Assembly: GCA_017592775.1 (NCBI GenBank)
Contig: JAGFNJ010000010.1
Location: 1-64,000 of the forward strand
Length of the DNA stretch: 64,000 nucleotides
Direction: 5' to 3'
From: Candidatus Accumulibacter conexus
GTDB taxonomy: Bacteria; Pseudomonadota; Gammaproteobacteria; Burkholderiales; Rhodocyclaceae
Both the position numbers and the translations under genes were made by a program. The stretch's first letter is position 1, and each line of letters starts with the position of its first letter. Below, piece by piece: positions 56,492 through 64,000 of this stretch. The notes under the pieces are model-generated. The model was not told where the DNA came from. It was given only the letters and a program-made list of their open reading frames with translations, and did not search any database.

Positions 56492-57460
56492 ATGCCCCTG
56501 CACATTGAAACACCATTGATCGAGTCGCGCAGCCTCGGGCTGCTGAGCCGCCGTTCCGTGTGGCTCAAGCTGGAAGCACTGCAGCCGCCCGGGTCGTTCA
56601 AGATTCGCGGCATCGGCGCCGCTTGCGAGGAGCACCTGCGCGCTGGTGCGCGCCGCTTCGTATCCTCCTCGGGCGGCAATGCCGGCCTCGCCGTGGCCTA
56701 TGCTGGCCGGAAGCTGTCGCTGCCGGTGACGGTCGTCGTGCCGCGAAGCACTTCCGCCCGGGCGCGGCAGCTGCTGCGACTGGAAGGGGCGGAGGTCATC
56801 GTCCATGGTCCATCCTGGCAGGAGGCGAACGGCCTTGCGCTGTCGTTGCTGGCGGCAGGTGACGCCTTCATCCACCCCTTTGACGATCCGCTGCTGTGGC
56901 GTGGCCACGCGACGCTGATCGACGAGATCGCCCGCTGCGGGCTGCTGCCCGACGCCATCGTCGTGGCGGTCGGCGGTGGCGGGCTGCTCGCCGGCGTCAT
57001 CGAAGGGCTGCGCCGCAACCGCCTTGGCGACATCCCCGTCATCGCCGTCGAGACCGCCGGCGCCGAGTCGCTCCATCGCTCCCTGCGCGCGGGCCGAATC
57101 GTCGAGCTCGCGGAGATCACCAGTATCGCCACCTCGCTCGGCGCCAAACGCGTCTGCGAGCAGGCGTTCGCCTGTTCGCAGACGCACCCGGTGCACAGCG
57201 TGGTCGTCTCCGATGCCGCGGCGCTCAGCGCCTGTGAGCGATTCCTTGCCGACCACCGCCTGCTCGTGGAGCCCGCCTGCGGTGCGAGTCTGGCCCTGGC
57301 CTACGACCGCTCGCCGGCACTCGCCGGCCATGCCTGCGTACTCTTCATCGTCTGTGGCGGGGCAACGGCAGGCCTCGCCCGGATTCGCGCATGCTCCCGC
57401 CGGCTTCGCCGCTCCGGCGGCGAACAGCGACAGCAGGCCGGCGCGACCGACGAGCCCTAG
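56492..57460 (+). CDS. PLP-dependent serine/threonine dehydratase-like enzyme
   Basis: 322 residues. Fold-type II PLP enzyme. The cofactor lysine is Lys37 in QPPGSFKIRGIG; SSSGGNAGLAVAYAGR binds phosphate or carboxylate; VGGGGLLAGV near 162-171 binds the PLP phosphate. Length and motif context resemble the animal-type serine dehydratase (SDS) more than E. coli IlvA or TdcB; there is no regulatory domain. It probably deaminates serine or threonine to a 2-oxo acid. The last 25 residues are basic and low in complexity. The stop overlaps the stop of the convergent PAP2 gene in one CTAG. Confidence 0.87.
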   Translation: MPLHIETPLIESRSLGLLSRRSVWLKLEALQPPGSFKIRGIGAACEEHLRAGARRFVSSSGGNAGLAVAYAGRKLSLPVTVVVPRSTSARARQLLRLEGAEVIVHGPSWQEANGLALSLLAAGDAFIHPFDDPLLWRGHATLIDEIARCGLLPDAIVVAVGGGGLLAGVIEGLRRNRLGDIPVIAVETAGAESLHRSLRAGRIVELAEITSIATSLGAKRVCEQAFACSQTHPVHSVVVSDAAALSACERFLADHRLLVEPACGASLALAYDRSPALAGHACVLFIVCGGATAGLARIRACSRRLRRSGGEQRQQAGATDEP

Positions 57461-58077
57461 GCGGGCCAGGAGAGGACGCCAACCAGCAGCGCGGCAAACA
57501 GTCCGCCCAGCACGTCCAGTGTCCAGTGCGCCCGCAGCAGGATGACGAGAAACATCTGCACGACTGCCAGCAGAGCGGCGACAAGGGTCAGCGCGGGAAT
57601 GCCGAGGGTCGCCACCTGGATGGCGCCATAGACAGCCAGCGCGGTGTGCCCCGAAAAGAAGAAGTCGTTGCCGACGGAATAGGTCACGAAGAGCGAGGGA
57701 AAACCTGGATGACGCCAGATGATGCCGTCCGGTGGCGGCAGGGCAACCAGCGCCTGGCTCAATTGGCGCAGCGCAAAGAGGCTGAGCAGGCCGAGGAACG
57801 GACTGAAGTTCGGTCCGAGCAGGGCGTAGCCGAGAACGAAGAGGGTGACGACATCGATCGCCAGCGAGCTGCCGATCAGCACCGCCCGTGCAGCGCCCGG
57901 ATGCTCGTGCAGCCAGGCGTTGCCACCGGCGGTCATGCGGTGCAGTTGGTCGTACATCACGCCGTCGGCGAGACGACGCTCGCCGATCAGCCGCTGCGTG
58001 ACGAACCAGCCAACGAGGCCGCCGACAACGGCCAGCAACCGCCAGGCAACGACATCCCACGCCGCCAGATCCGGCAT
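57457..58077 (-). CDS. PAP2_C / sphingomyelin-synthase-like membrane phosphatase
   Basis: 206 residues with about six helices. The active-site pieces match the sphingomyelin synthase branch of lipid phosphatases: GNDFFFSGHTA (first His) and AHWTLDVLGG (second His and Asp). Members move or remove phosphate head groups of lipids at the membrane surface. The protein starts three bases after the hexapeptide acyltransferase gene stop, so the two are co-translated. Lipid substrate unknown; true sphingomyelin synthesis is not implied. Confidence 0.82.
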   Translation of the reverse strand: MPDLAAWDVVAWRLLAVVGGLVGWFVTQRLIGERRLADGVMYDQLHRMTAGGNAWLHEHPGAARAVLIGSSLAIDVVTLFVLGYALLGPNFSPFLGLLSLFALRQLSQALVALPPPDGIIWRHPGFPSLFVTYSVGNDFFFSGHTALAVYGAIQVATLGIPALTLVAALLAVVQMFLVILLRAHWTLDVLGGLFAALLVGVLSWPA

Positions 58078-58080
58078 CGC

Positions 58081-58809
58081 TCAGGCGGCTCCGTTGCCGG
58101 CGTCGGCGCGTTCGAGTTCAATCCGCCGCGCCGGAATGCCGGCCCAGGTTTCTCCCGCCGGAATGCACGTGTTCGGCAGGACGAACGAGCCGGCAAGAAC
58201 CCTGGCCTTTTCGCCGACCTCGACGCCGCCCATGATGATCGCCCGCAGGCCAATGGTCGCACCGGCAGCGATTCGCACCGGCGCGATCACCAGATAACCG
58301 CCCTGTGCGTAGTGCGCCATGATGCTGGCCGAACCGCCGATGGTCACGCCATCCCCCATCTCGATCAGCGACGGATCGGCAAGGGCAGTCGAATTGATCG
58401 TCACGTTGCGCCCGATGCGCATCCCCATCAGCCGGTAATAGAGCTGGGCAAAGGGTGACGGGGTGACGAACTCGAGAAAGGAATAACGGACCACCAGCGT
58501 CAGCGTGCAGTGCACATACCAACGCAGGGCGGTCAGCGATACGGCCGAGCCGCGGTACGGCCGCAACCGCCCACCGAGCAGGAAATTCAGCAGTGGTGCC
58601 ACGACGAGCAGCGTCAGGCCGTAGGCGAAGTAGCAGAAGGCGAGCAGCAGCCCGCTCAGGGCGTAGCGCCAGACCGAGTTGGTGACCGCCGGCAGGCCCC
58701 CGGACAGCGTGTCGAACAGCCAGACGGCAACCGCCAGCGCCAGACCGGCAGCGACGATCGCCAGACCGATGAACGGCAGCGGGCCGATGATCGCGAGCAG
58801 CCTTTGCAT
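58081..58809 (-). CDS. membrane-anchored left-handed beta-helix acyltransferase
   Basis: 242 residues from the ATG at 58809. Two or three transmembrane helices (about 5-35 and 48-80) precede a hexapeptide-repeat beta-helix (about 130-225): MRIGRNVTINST, MGDGVTIGGSA, IAAGATIGLRAIIMGG. The sequence recalls the C-terminal membrane half of Pls/PosA-type peptide synthetases, here without the adenylation domain. Likely transfers an acyl group at the inner membrane. Paired with the PAP2-like gene. Confidence 0.8.
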   Translation of the reverse strand: MQRLLAIIGPLPFIGLAIVAAGLALAVAVWLFDTLSGGLPAVTNSVWRYALSGLLLAFCYFAYGLTLLVVAPLLNFLLGGRLRPYRGSAVSLTALRWYVHCTLTLVVRYSFLEFVTPSPFAQLYYRLMGMRIGRNVTINSTALADPSLIEMGDGVTIGGSASIMAHYAQGGYLVIAPVRIAAGATIGLRAIIMGGVEVGEKARVLAGSFVLPNTCIPAGETWAGIPARRIELERADAGNGAA

Positions 58810-58846
58810 GCTTCTTCTCCGGACAACGGCAGCAAGGACCGGTCGC

Positions 58847-60850
58847 TCAGCGGCGCCCGAGATGCGCTTCCGCTTCGGCGGCGGTGCCGAAGCTGCGCGC
58901 GGCGATCTGCCGCTTTTCCAGCGCCTCGCCGAGCCTGGCACGCAGGAAGGTGTTCGAGGTGAAGCGCGTCACATCGTGATAGCAGGTCTCCATCAGGCCC
59001 TTGACCATCTCGATGTACGCGTCGACCAATTCGGGCAGGATCGAGAACCGGTCATAGTTCACCACCGCGTATACCCGGTGACCGACCGGCGCCAGTCGCT
59101 CGGTCACCGCCCGTCGCACCGCCTCGATGTCGGCCGGGCTACGGATGTCGAGTCCCTCGAAGTTGATGAAGAGGATGTTCTTCGCCACATCGTAGGAAAG
59201 GCGGTCGGCAAGCGGCAGCGCCAGCATCTGCGCGCGCAGCTTCATCGGCTCGTCGCGGAAGATGCGCGGATCCATCAGCGCCGGTGCCGAGTGCATCACC
59301 GGCACGAAGTCCATGCGGTCGAGAATGTCGTGCTGCAGGTCGACACCAGGGGCGATCTCGATCAATTCGAGACCCTCGGAACAGAGGCGGAAGACACAGC
59401 GCTCCGTGATGTAGAGCACCGCCAAGCCGCGCCGCTGCGCTTCGGCACCGCTGAAGGTGCGGTGCTCGACCTCGTTGACGAACTTCCTTGCCTGGCCATC
59501 CCGCAGGATGCGCAGGTTGCCATCCTCGACCGTCACCTCGAGTTCGCCGGCGGTGAAGGTGCCGACGAAAACCACCTTCCTGGCGTTCTGCGAGATGTTG
59601 ATGAAACCACCGGCGCCGGCCAGACGCGGGCCGAATTTGGAGACATTCAGATTGCCCTGGCGGTCCGCCTGCGCCAGGCCGAGAAAGGCGAGGTCCAGCC
59701 CTCCCCCGTCATAGAAATCGAACTGGCTCGGCTGGTCGATGATCGCCTGCGCATTGGTCGCCGCACCGAAGTTGAGCCCGCCAGCAGGGATGCCGCCGAT
59801 CACTCCGGGTTCGGCGGTCATCGTCATCAGGTCGGCGATCTTTTCCTCCGCAGCGACGCTGGCCACCCCTTCGGGCATGCCGATCCCGAGGTTGACCACC
59901 GCGTTGGCCTTGAGCTCGAACGCGGCGCGGCGGACGATGATCTTGCGTTCGCTCATCGGCATCGGCTGAATGACCGACAGCGGCACGCGGATCTCGCCAG
60001 CGAACGCCGGGCTGTACTGTTCGCCAAAGGTCTGCATGTGGTATTCGGGCTTCTCGGCGACGACCACACAGTCAACCAGGACGCCGGGGATCTTCACCTG
60101 CCGCGGGTTGAGCGTGCCGCGCTCGGCGATCCGCTCGACCTGGACGATGACCACGCCACCCGAGTTCCGCGCCGCCATCGCGATCGCCTGCGCTTCCAGC
60201 GTCAGTGCTTCCCGTTCCATCGTCACGTTGCCGTCCGGATCGGCAGTGGTGCCGCGGATGATTCCGACGTGAATCGGGAAGGCCTTGTAGAACAGGTATT
60301 CCTCGCCGTCGATAGGCAGCACGCGGACGAGTTCCTCGGTGGTCGACGCGTTCAGCTTGCCACCACCGAAACGTGGATCGACAAAGGTGCCGAGCCCGAC
60401 GCGGGTGATCGTTCCCGGCTTGCCGGCGGCGATGTCGCGGAACAGGTGCGCGATCACCCCCTGCGGCAGGTTGTAGGCCTTGACACGATTGGCCACCGCC
60501 AGCTTCTGCAGCTTCGGCACAAGCCCCCAGTGGCCGCCGATCACCCGCTCGAGCATGCCGTCGTGGCCGAAATGGTTGAGCCCCCGTTCCTTGCCGTCGC
60601 CCTGCCCTGCGGCATAGACGAGGGTCAGGTTGCGCGGTCGGCCGAGGCCCTCGCTGTCGCTGCTCTGGCTGGCAAGAAAGCGCTCCTCGAGGGCAACGGC
60701 GATGTTCTCGGCAAAGCCGATGCCGACGAAACCACCGGTCGCGACGGTGTCGCCGTCACGAATCAGGCGCACCGCCTCGCTGGCGGAGACTACCTTGCCG
60801 GTATCCGAAGCGCGCAGCGAAGAGGCCATGGGATGAGAGGAAAGAGGCAC
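58847..60850 (-). CDS. two-domain acyl-CoA:carboxylate CoA-transferase (propionate/acetoacetate type)
   Basis: 667 residues if begun at the GTG at 60850, which sits six bases after AGGAGA; the ATG at 60829 lacks a ribosome-binding site. Both halves of family I CoA-transferases are in one chain: an alpha-like part ([24 protein letters not shown]) and a beta-like part with the probable catalytic Glu347 in EPGVIGGIP. It swaps CoA between short-chain acids (acetate, propionate, 3-keto acids). It could load propionate for the prpC-prpD pathway encoded 38 kb away. The C-terminal 150 residues extend beyond typical single-chain members and may form an extra domain. Confidence 0.88.
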   Translation of the reverse strand: MPLSSHPMASSLRASDTGKVVSASEAVRLIRDGDTVATGGFVGIGFAENIAVALEERFLASQSSDSEGLGRPRNLTLVYAAGQGDGKERGLNHFGHDGMLERVIGGHWGLVPKLQKLAVANRVKAYNLPQGVIAHLFRDIAAGKPGTITRVGLGTFVDPRFGGGKLNASTTEELVRVLPIDGEEYLFYKAFPIHVGIIRGTTADPDGNVTMEREALTLEAQAIAMAARNSGGVVIVQVERIAERGTLNPRQVKIPGVLVDCVVVAEKPEYHMQTFGEQYSPAFAGEIRVPLSVIQPMPMSERKIIVRRAAFELKANAVVNLGIGMPEGVASVAAEEKIADLMTMTAEPGVIGGIPAGGLNFGAATNAQAIIDQPSQFDFYDGGGLDLAFLGLAQADRQGNLNVSKFGPRLAGAGGFINISQNARKVVFVGTFTAGELEVTVEDGNLRILRDGQARKFVNEVEHRTFSGAEAQRRGLAVLYITERCVFRLCSEGLELIEIAPGVDLQHDILDRMDFVPVMHSAPALMDPRIFRDEPMKLRAQMLALPLADRLSYDVAKNILFINFEGLDIRSPADIEAVRRAVTERLAPVGHRVYAVVNYDRFSILPELVDAYIEMVKGLMETCYHDVTRFTSNTFLRARLGEALEKRQIAARSFGTAAEAEAHLGRR

Positions 60851-61096
60851 GGGTTGTCTCCTGAAGGAATCGGTTGCCGGGGCGACCGCGGGCATGCGCG
60901 TCCGCTCGCCAGTATAAGGCGATCGGCGCAAGTATCGTCGGAACTGCAGGGCGTCCGCGATTGCGCGCCGGCAGCGCCAGCAGGAAAGGATCCGCGCTGG
61001 GCGCGAACGCCACCGGCAACCGGGCGGCCACCACGGACAACGATGTCTCCGGCGAGACGACGCGGGGCCAGCCAGCGCGGCAGCCGCTGCTTCGTC

Positions 61097-62218
61097 TCAG
61101 GCTTCGCCGACTGCCTCCTCCTCGAGCGACGGATAATCGATGTAGCCGCGTTCTCCCCCCTTGTAGACCGTCCTCGAGTCGAAGGCAGCCAGCGGCGCGC
61201 CGATGCGCAGGCGCTCGACGAGGTCCGGGTTGGCGATGAAGTGCTTGCCGAAGGCAATCAGATCGGCATTGTCGGACCGCAATGCGGCTTCGGCGCGCTG
61301 CCGGTCGAATCCGCCGCAGAGGATGATGCTCCCGCCGTAACACCCCCGCAGGTGCTGCAACAACTCGTTGTCGCGATCATGGATCCAGCTTCCGGACTGG
61401 TCATAGACGTGCAGGTAGCCGATCCGCATGCGGTCGAGCTGAGAGGCCAGTTGGCCATAGCTGAAAAGCGGCGCCGGATCGGGTTGCATCTCATGCGCAA
61501 ACCCGAGCGGCGAGATGCGCACACCGACGCGCTCGCTCCCCACCACCGACGCGACTGCGGCCACCGTTTCGAGCAGGAACCGCCAGCGCCTGCTCGTCGT
61601 GCCGCCGTACTCGTCGTGACGATCGTTCAGGTAGGGGCAGCGAAACTGGTCGAAAAGATAGCCATTGGCAGCATGGATCTCGACGCCGTCGAAACCGGCT
61701 GCCAGGCTGTTGGCTGCGGCACGCGCGAAATCGGCGACCACCTCGCGGACTTCGGCGGTGCGCAGGGCACGGGGTGAATGGCAGGGAACCAGAACCGGCT
61801 CGGGGCCACCGGCCAGGACCGGCACCCGGTCAGTACTCAGGCCGATCGTACTGGGTCCGACGGGTGGCGAACCATCCGCCCGCAGGCTGCAGTGGCCGAC
61901 GCGCCCGACATGCCACAGCTGCAGGTAGATGCGGCCAGCCGAGCGGTGCACCGCGCGCGTCACGTTGCGCCAGCCGGCAACCTGCGCCGGCGTGTAGATG
62001 CCCGGGGTGCGGGCGCATCCACGCGCCTGCGGAGAAACCGGCGTCCCCTCGGCAACGATCAGCCCGGCTGACGCCCGCTGAGCGTAATACCGCGCGCTCA
62101 CCGCGGTCGGCGCAAGTTGTGTGTCACTGGCGCGATTGCGGTTCATCGGCGCCATGACGATACGGTTGGCCAGCGGCAGGCCGGCAAGCGTGTAACGAGA
62201 AAACAGACTCTTGTTCAT
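61097..62218 (-). CDS. NADH:flavin oxidoreductase / Old Yellow Enzyme
   Basis: 373 residues from the ATG at 62218, eight bases after AAGGAGG. FMN barrel of the OYE family: ANRIVMAPMNRNRA, LWHVGRVGH, the substrate-binding HAANGYLFDQF (His and Asn pair), and GVRISPLGF. Reduces activated C=C bonds or nitro compounds (NemA-like). A small palindrome about 46 bases upstream could be a repressor site. No regulator gene is next to it. Confidence 0.92.
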   Translation of the reverse strand: MNKSLFSRYTLAGLPLANRIVMAPMNRNRASDTQLAPTAVSARYYAQRASAGLIVAEGTPVSPQARGCARTPGIYTPAQVAGWRNVTRAVHRSAGRIYLQLWHVGRVGHCSLRADGSPPVGPSTIGLSTDRVPVLAGGPEPVLVPCHSPRALRTAEVREVVADFARAAANSLAAGFDGVEIHAANGYLFDQFRCPYLNDRHDEYGGTTSRRWRFLLETVAAVASVVGSERVGVRISPLGFAHEMQPDPAPLFSYGQLASQLDRMRIGYLHVYDQSGSWIHDRDNELLQHLRGCYGGSIILCGGFDRQRAEAALRSDNADLIAFGKHFIANPDLVERLRIGAPLAAFDSRTVYKGGERGYIDYPSLEEEAVGEA

Positions 62219-62582
62219 CTTCGTGGATACCTCCTTTGCAGCGATTGCGCACAGACAACGCAAGCACGTTTCGTGCCTGCACGCCGCAGCGGCCGGCGCG
62301 CATTGCTCAAATCGACATCGAGTGAATGGCGGGCGCAGCATGGCAGGCGCAGGTTGCGGATTGATGGCGCCGCCGCGCCTCTGCGCTGCCGGCCAAGCGT
62401 GATGACGCGGCCGGGCTGACGGCCAACGGACGAGTGGGAAGGGTGGCGCGGGGCAGGCGCGGCGCCGCCAACCTTTCCTGCCGGAGGATCAGTCCCGCTT
62501 CTGCTGCGGGGCGCGACGCGCGAGGGACATGCCGACCACCGCGGGCGATGCCCGGCCGTCGGCAGCAGCACGGACCGTCAGA
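62219..62582. other. 364-base spacer upstream of the Old Yellow Enzyme gene
   Basis: No gene recognised in either strand. It contains the palindrome GCACG-TTT-CGTGC at 62264-62276, placed where an operator for the Old Yellow Enzyme gene would lie, and GC-rich low-complexity DNA from 62400 on. Confidence 0.35.
62264..62276. promoter_or_regulatory. short palindrome upstream of the OYE gene
   Basis: GCACG-TTT-CGTGC, a perfect 5-bp inverted repeat with a three-base spacer, 46 bases before the ATG at 62218. TetR-type regulators such as NemR control similar genes, but no link is shown here. Confidence 0.25.
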
Positions 62583-63017
62583 TCACAGACCCCAGACCTG
62601 ATTGACGCGCACGAAGCCCGTTTCGCCGTCGCGATGGCGCACCTTGACCCAGCCGCCGGGGGCTGTCTCGAGATACACCAGCGACACGTTTCTGGCGGCC
62701 TCGAAGGCGGTCGGCGCCGACTCCTCGGGATTCAGCCGGATCTGCGCGCGCGGCGTCGTGACGATGACCGTCCGCCGCTTGACGAGGTGCCGCGCCTCGA
62801 TCCAGGCCAGCCCCCCTTCGGCATCGCGCACCTTCGACCATCCTTCCAGGTTCACCACCAGTTCGACCGGCGTCCCACGCCGGATGACGAACAACTTGGC
62901 ACCCTTCTGCGACGGCGCGTCATAGAGCACCGTCGGCACGTCGACGGTGCGGTATTCGACTGCCAGCGATGGCGCCGCCAGTCCGGCAGCGAGCAGCGCG
63001 CCGAGCAGGCGTTGCAT
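62583..63017 (-). CDS. exported protein with two SH3-like domains
   Basis: 144 residues. Signal peptide 1-19 (ending SLAV). Two bacterial SH3 repeats: VLYDAPSQKGAKLFVIRRG with WSKVRDAEGGLAWIEARHL, and an IRLNPEES... copy with WVKVRHRDGETGFVRVNQVWG. Such domains bind peptidoglycan or proteins in the periplasm. Starts three bases after the secB stop; in many betaproteobacteria a similar gene lies near gpsA and secB. Confidence 0.83.
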   Translation of the reverse strand: MQRLLGALLAAGLAAPSLAVEYRTVDVPTVLYDAPSQKGAKLFVIRRGTPVELVVNLEGWSKVRDAEGGLAWIEARHLVKRRTVIVTTPRAQIRLNPEESAPTAFEAARNVSLVYLETAPGGWVKVRHRDGETGFVRVNQVWGL

Positions 63018-63020
63018 CGC

Positions 63021-63488
63021 TCAGGCCGTCGCTTCGCCGGCGGCGCCCCCGGCCGCTTCCTGCTGCTGCTGCAGGCGAGACATGTACAGCGCTTCGAAAT
63101 TCACCGGCTGCAGCATCACGGGCGCGAAGCCGGCGCGGGTGACCGCATCGGACACCGCCTCGCGCGCGTACGGGAACAGGATGTTGGGACAGGCAATCGA
63201 CAGCAGGGGATCCATGTTCTCGCTCGGGACGTTCTGCACGCGAAAGATGCCCGCCTGTCCCACCTCGACGAGGAAGACGGTCTTCTCCTCGATCTTGGAC
63301 GTCACGGTGGTCGTCAGCGTGACCTCGAAAATGCCCTCACCGATAGGTTGCGCATTGCTCTGCAACTGGATGCTGACCTTTGGTGACTCGCGCTCGAGAA
63401 AGATCTGGGGCGCATTGGGCACCTCCAGCGAAAAGTCCTTGATGTAGATTTTCTCGATTGCAAAAACGGGGTTTTCTTGTTCGCTCAT
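63021..63488 (-). CDS. secB: protein-export chaperone SecB
   Basis: 155 residues. Tetrameric chaperone holding preproteins for SecA. Family features: FAIEKIYIKDFSLEVPNAP, the SecA-contact acidic VTLTTTV..., and CPNILFPYAREAVSD. The C-terminal tail is Gln/Ala rich. Co-directional with grxC upstream (54 bases). Confidence 0.95.
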   Translation of the reverse strand: MSEQENPVFAIEKIYIKDFSLEVPNAPQIFLERESPKVSIQLQSNAQPIGEGIFEVTLTTTVTSKIEEKTVFLVEVGQAGIFRVQNVPSENMDPLLSIACPNILFPYAREAVSDAVTRAGFAPVMLQPVNFEALYMSRLQQQQEAAGGAAGEATA

Positions 63489-63542
63489 GTCAGCTTTCAG
63501 CCAAAGGTGGAAAAAGGATCAAGGAAGCCTGACGACAGGCGC

Positions 63543-63818
63543 TCAGGCACTCTCGCCGGCAAGGAGCGGCAGCAGCTTGCCGGAACGATCGAGCGCGACC
63601 AGGTCGTCGGCACCGCCAACGTGCGTCGCGCCAATGAAAATCTGCGGCACGGTGCGGCGGCCGGTGCGCGCCTGCATTTCATTGCGACGTGCGGGATCGA
63701 GATCGATTCGCACCTTCTCGATCTCGACCACGCCACGTGCGCGCAGGAGTTGCTCGGCTCGGATGCAATAGGGGCAGACAGCGGTCGAGTACATCAGCAC
63801 CGGCGCCAGAACAGTCAT
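63543..63818 (-). CDS. grxC: glutaredoxin 3
   Basis: 91 residues. Glutathione-dependent disulfide reductase with active site Cys15-Pro-Tyr-Cys18, the cis-Pro motif TVPQIFIG, and GGADDLVALD. The start overlaps the rhodanese stop (ATGA). The order rhodanese-grxC-secB is common in betaproteobacteria and fits with the glutathione genes of the window. Confidence 0.94.
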   Translation of the reverse strand: MTVLAPVLMYSTAVCPYCIRAEQLLRARGVVEIEKVRIDLDPARRNEMQARTGRRTVPQIFIGATHVGGADDLVALDRSGKLLPLLAGESA

Positions 63819-64000
63819 CGACGCGCCCCCTTCTTCAGCGGCAGACCCGCCTCACTCCACGCAGCGATGCCTCCTTCGAGGTTGTGCACGCGTGCAAAGC
63901 CCAGTTTGGCCAGCGTTGCACAGGCAGCCTGCGAACGCGTGCCGGACTGGCAGATGAGGATGATCGGCTTTTCCTTGAACTGCTCGAGTTCGCCGGCACG
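63815..64000 (-). CDS. rhodanese-like domain protein (N-terminus beyond the window)
   Basis: The last 61 codons of a gene cut by the right edge. Active-site loop CQSGTRS with the catalytic Cys, then LAKLGFARVHNLEGGIAAW, the usual end of a rhodanese domain. It would carry sulfur as a persulfide in the cytoplasm. Its stop overlaps the grxC start by four bases. Confidence 0.85.
   Translation of the reverse strand, partial: RAGELEQFKEKPIILICQSGTRSQAACATLAKLGFARVHNLEGGIAAWSEAGLPLKKGARR

Overview
The window is a high-GC chromosomal segment with almost wall-to-wall genes on both strands. Gene content and order point to a betaproteobacterium, probably Rhodocyclales. The signs are mreBCD-mrdA-rodA-rlpA running toward dacC-ybeD-lipB-lipA, gatCAB divergent from mreB, metX-metW, a PTS made only of EIIA(Man)-HPr-EI, the beta/acidithiobacillus-type gshA, and prpC/prpD. 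An Accumulibacter-like genome, with propionate and glycogen metabolism, would fit, but that is inference. I see no tRNA, rRNA, CRISPR array, prophage or intact insertion sequence.

Layout. 1-5.6 kb: a minus-strand group of a GH13 alpha-glucan enzyme, a protein joining a glycogen-binding-like domain to a gluconate-dehydrogenase-subunit-3-like domain, and a GMC oxidoreductase. This is the most unusual group in the window. 5.6-7.1 kb: poorly coding accessory DNA with a Phd/PIN toxin-antitoxin pair. 7.2-15.9 kb: a Kef-type antiporter, a radical SAM protein coupled to a sirtuin, a lipoprotein phosphoesterase, an acyltransferase, PepD and small proteins. 16-21.9 kb: PssA, a methylcitrate-cycle pair (prpC-prpD) with a palindrome inside its apparent promoter, an RlpA-like protein and a membrane protein.

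21.9-32.9 kb: lipoate synthesis, PBP5-type carboxypeptidase, and the elongasome operon (mreB to rlpA), interrupted by an oppositely oriented GAF-PAS gene. 33-38.4 kb: gatCAB, pyrE and exonuclease III. 38.5-39.6 kb: a DUF883/YqjE/YqjK envelope-stress-type trio. 39.7-49.2 kb: ten genes in one direction (gshA, gshB, apbE, EIIA, HPr, EI, metX, metW, ampG, a SMUG1-like glycosylase), several overlapping.

49.3-56.2 kb: a solitary N6-adenine methyltransferase, CreA, topoisomerase IV (parC, parE) and DksA. 56.5-62.2 kb: a serine/threonine dehydratase-like enzyme, a sphingomyelin-synthase-like PAP2 protein paired with a membrane hexapeptide acyltransferase, a two-domain CoA-transferase and an Old Yellow Enzyme. 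62.6-64 kb: an SH3 protein, SecB, glutaredoxin and the end of a rhodanese gene.

Starts were chosen by hand from ribosome-binding sites, overlaps and family N-termini, so many differ from the longest open frame. All function calls rest on motifs read by eye; no database search was run.
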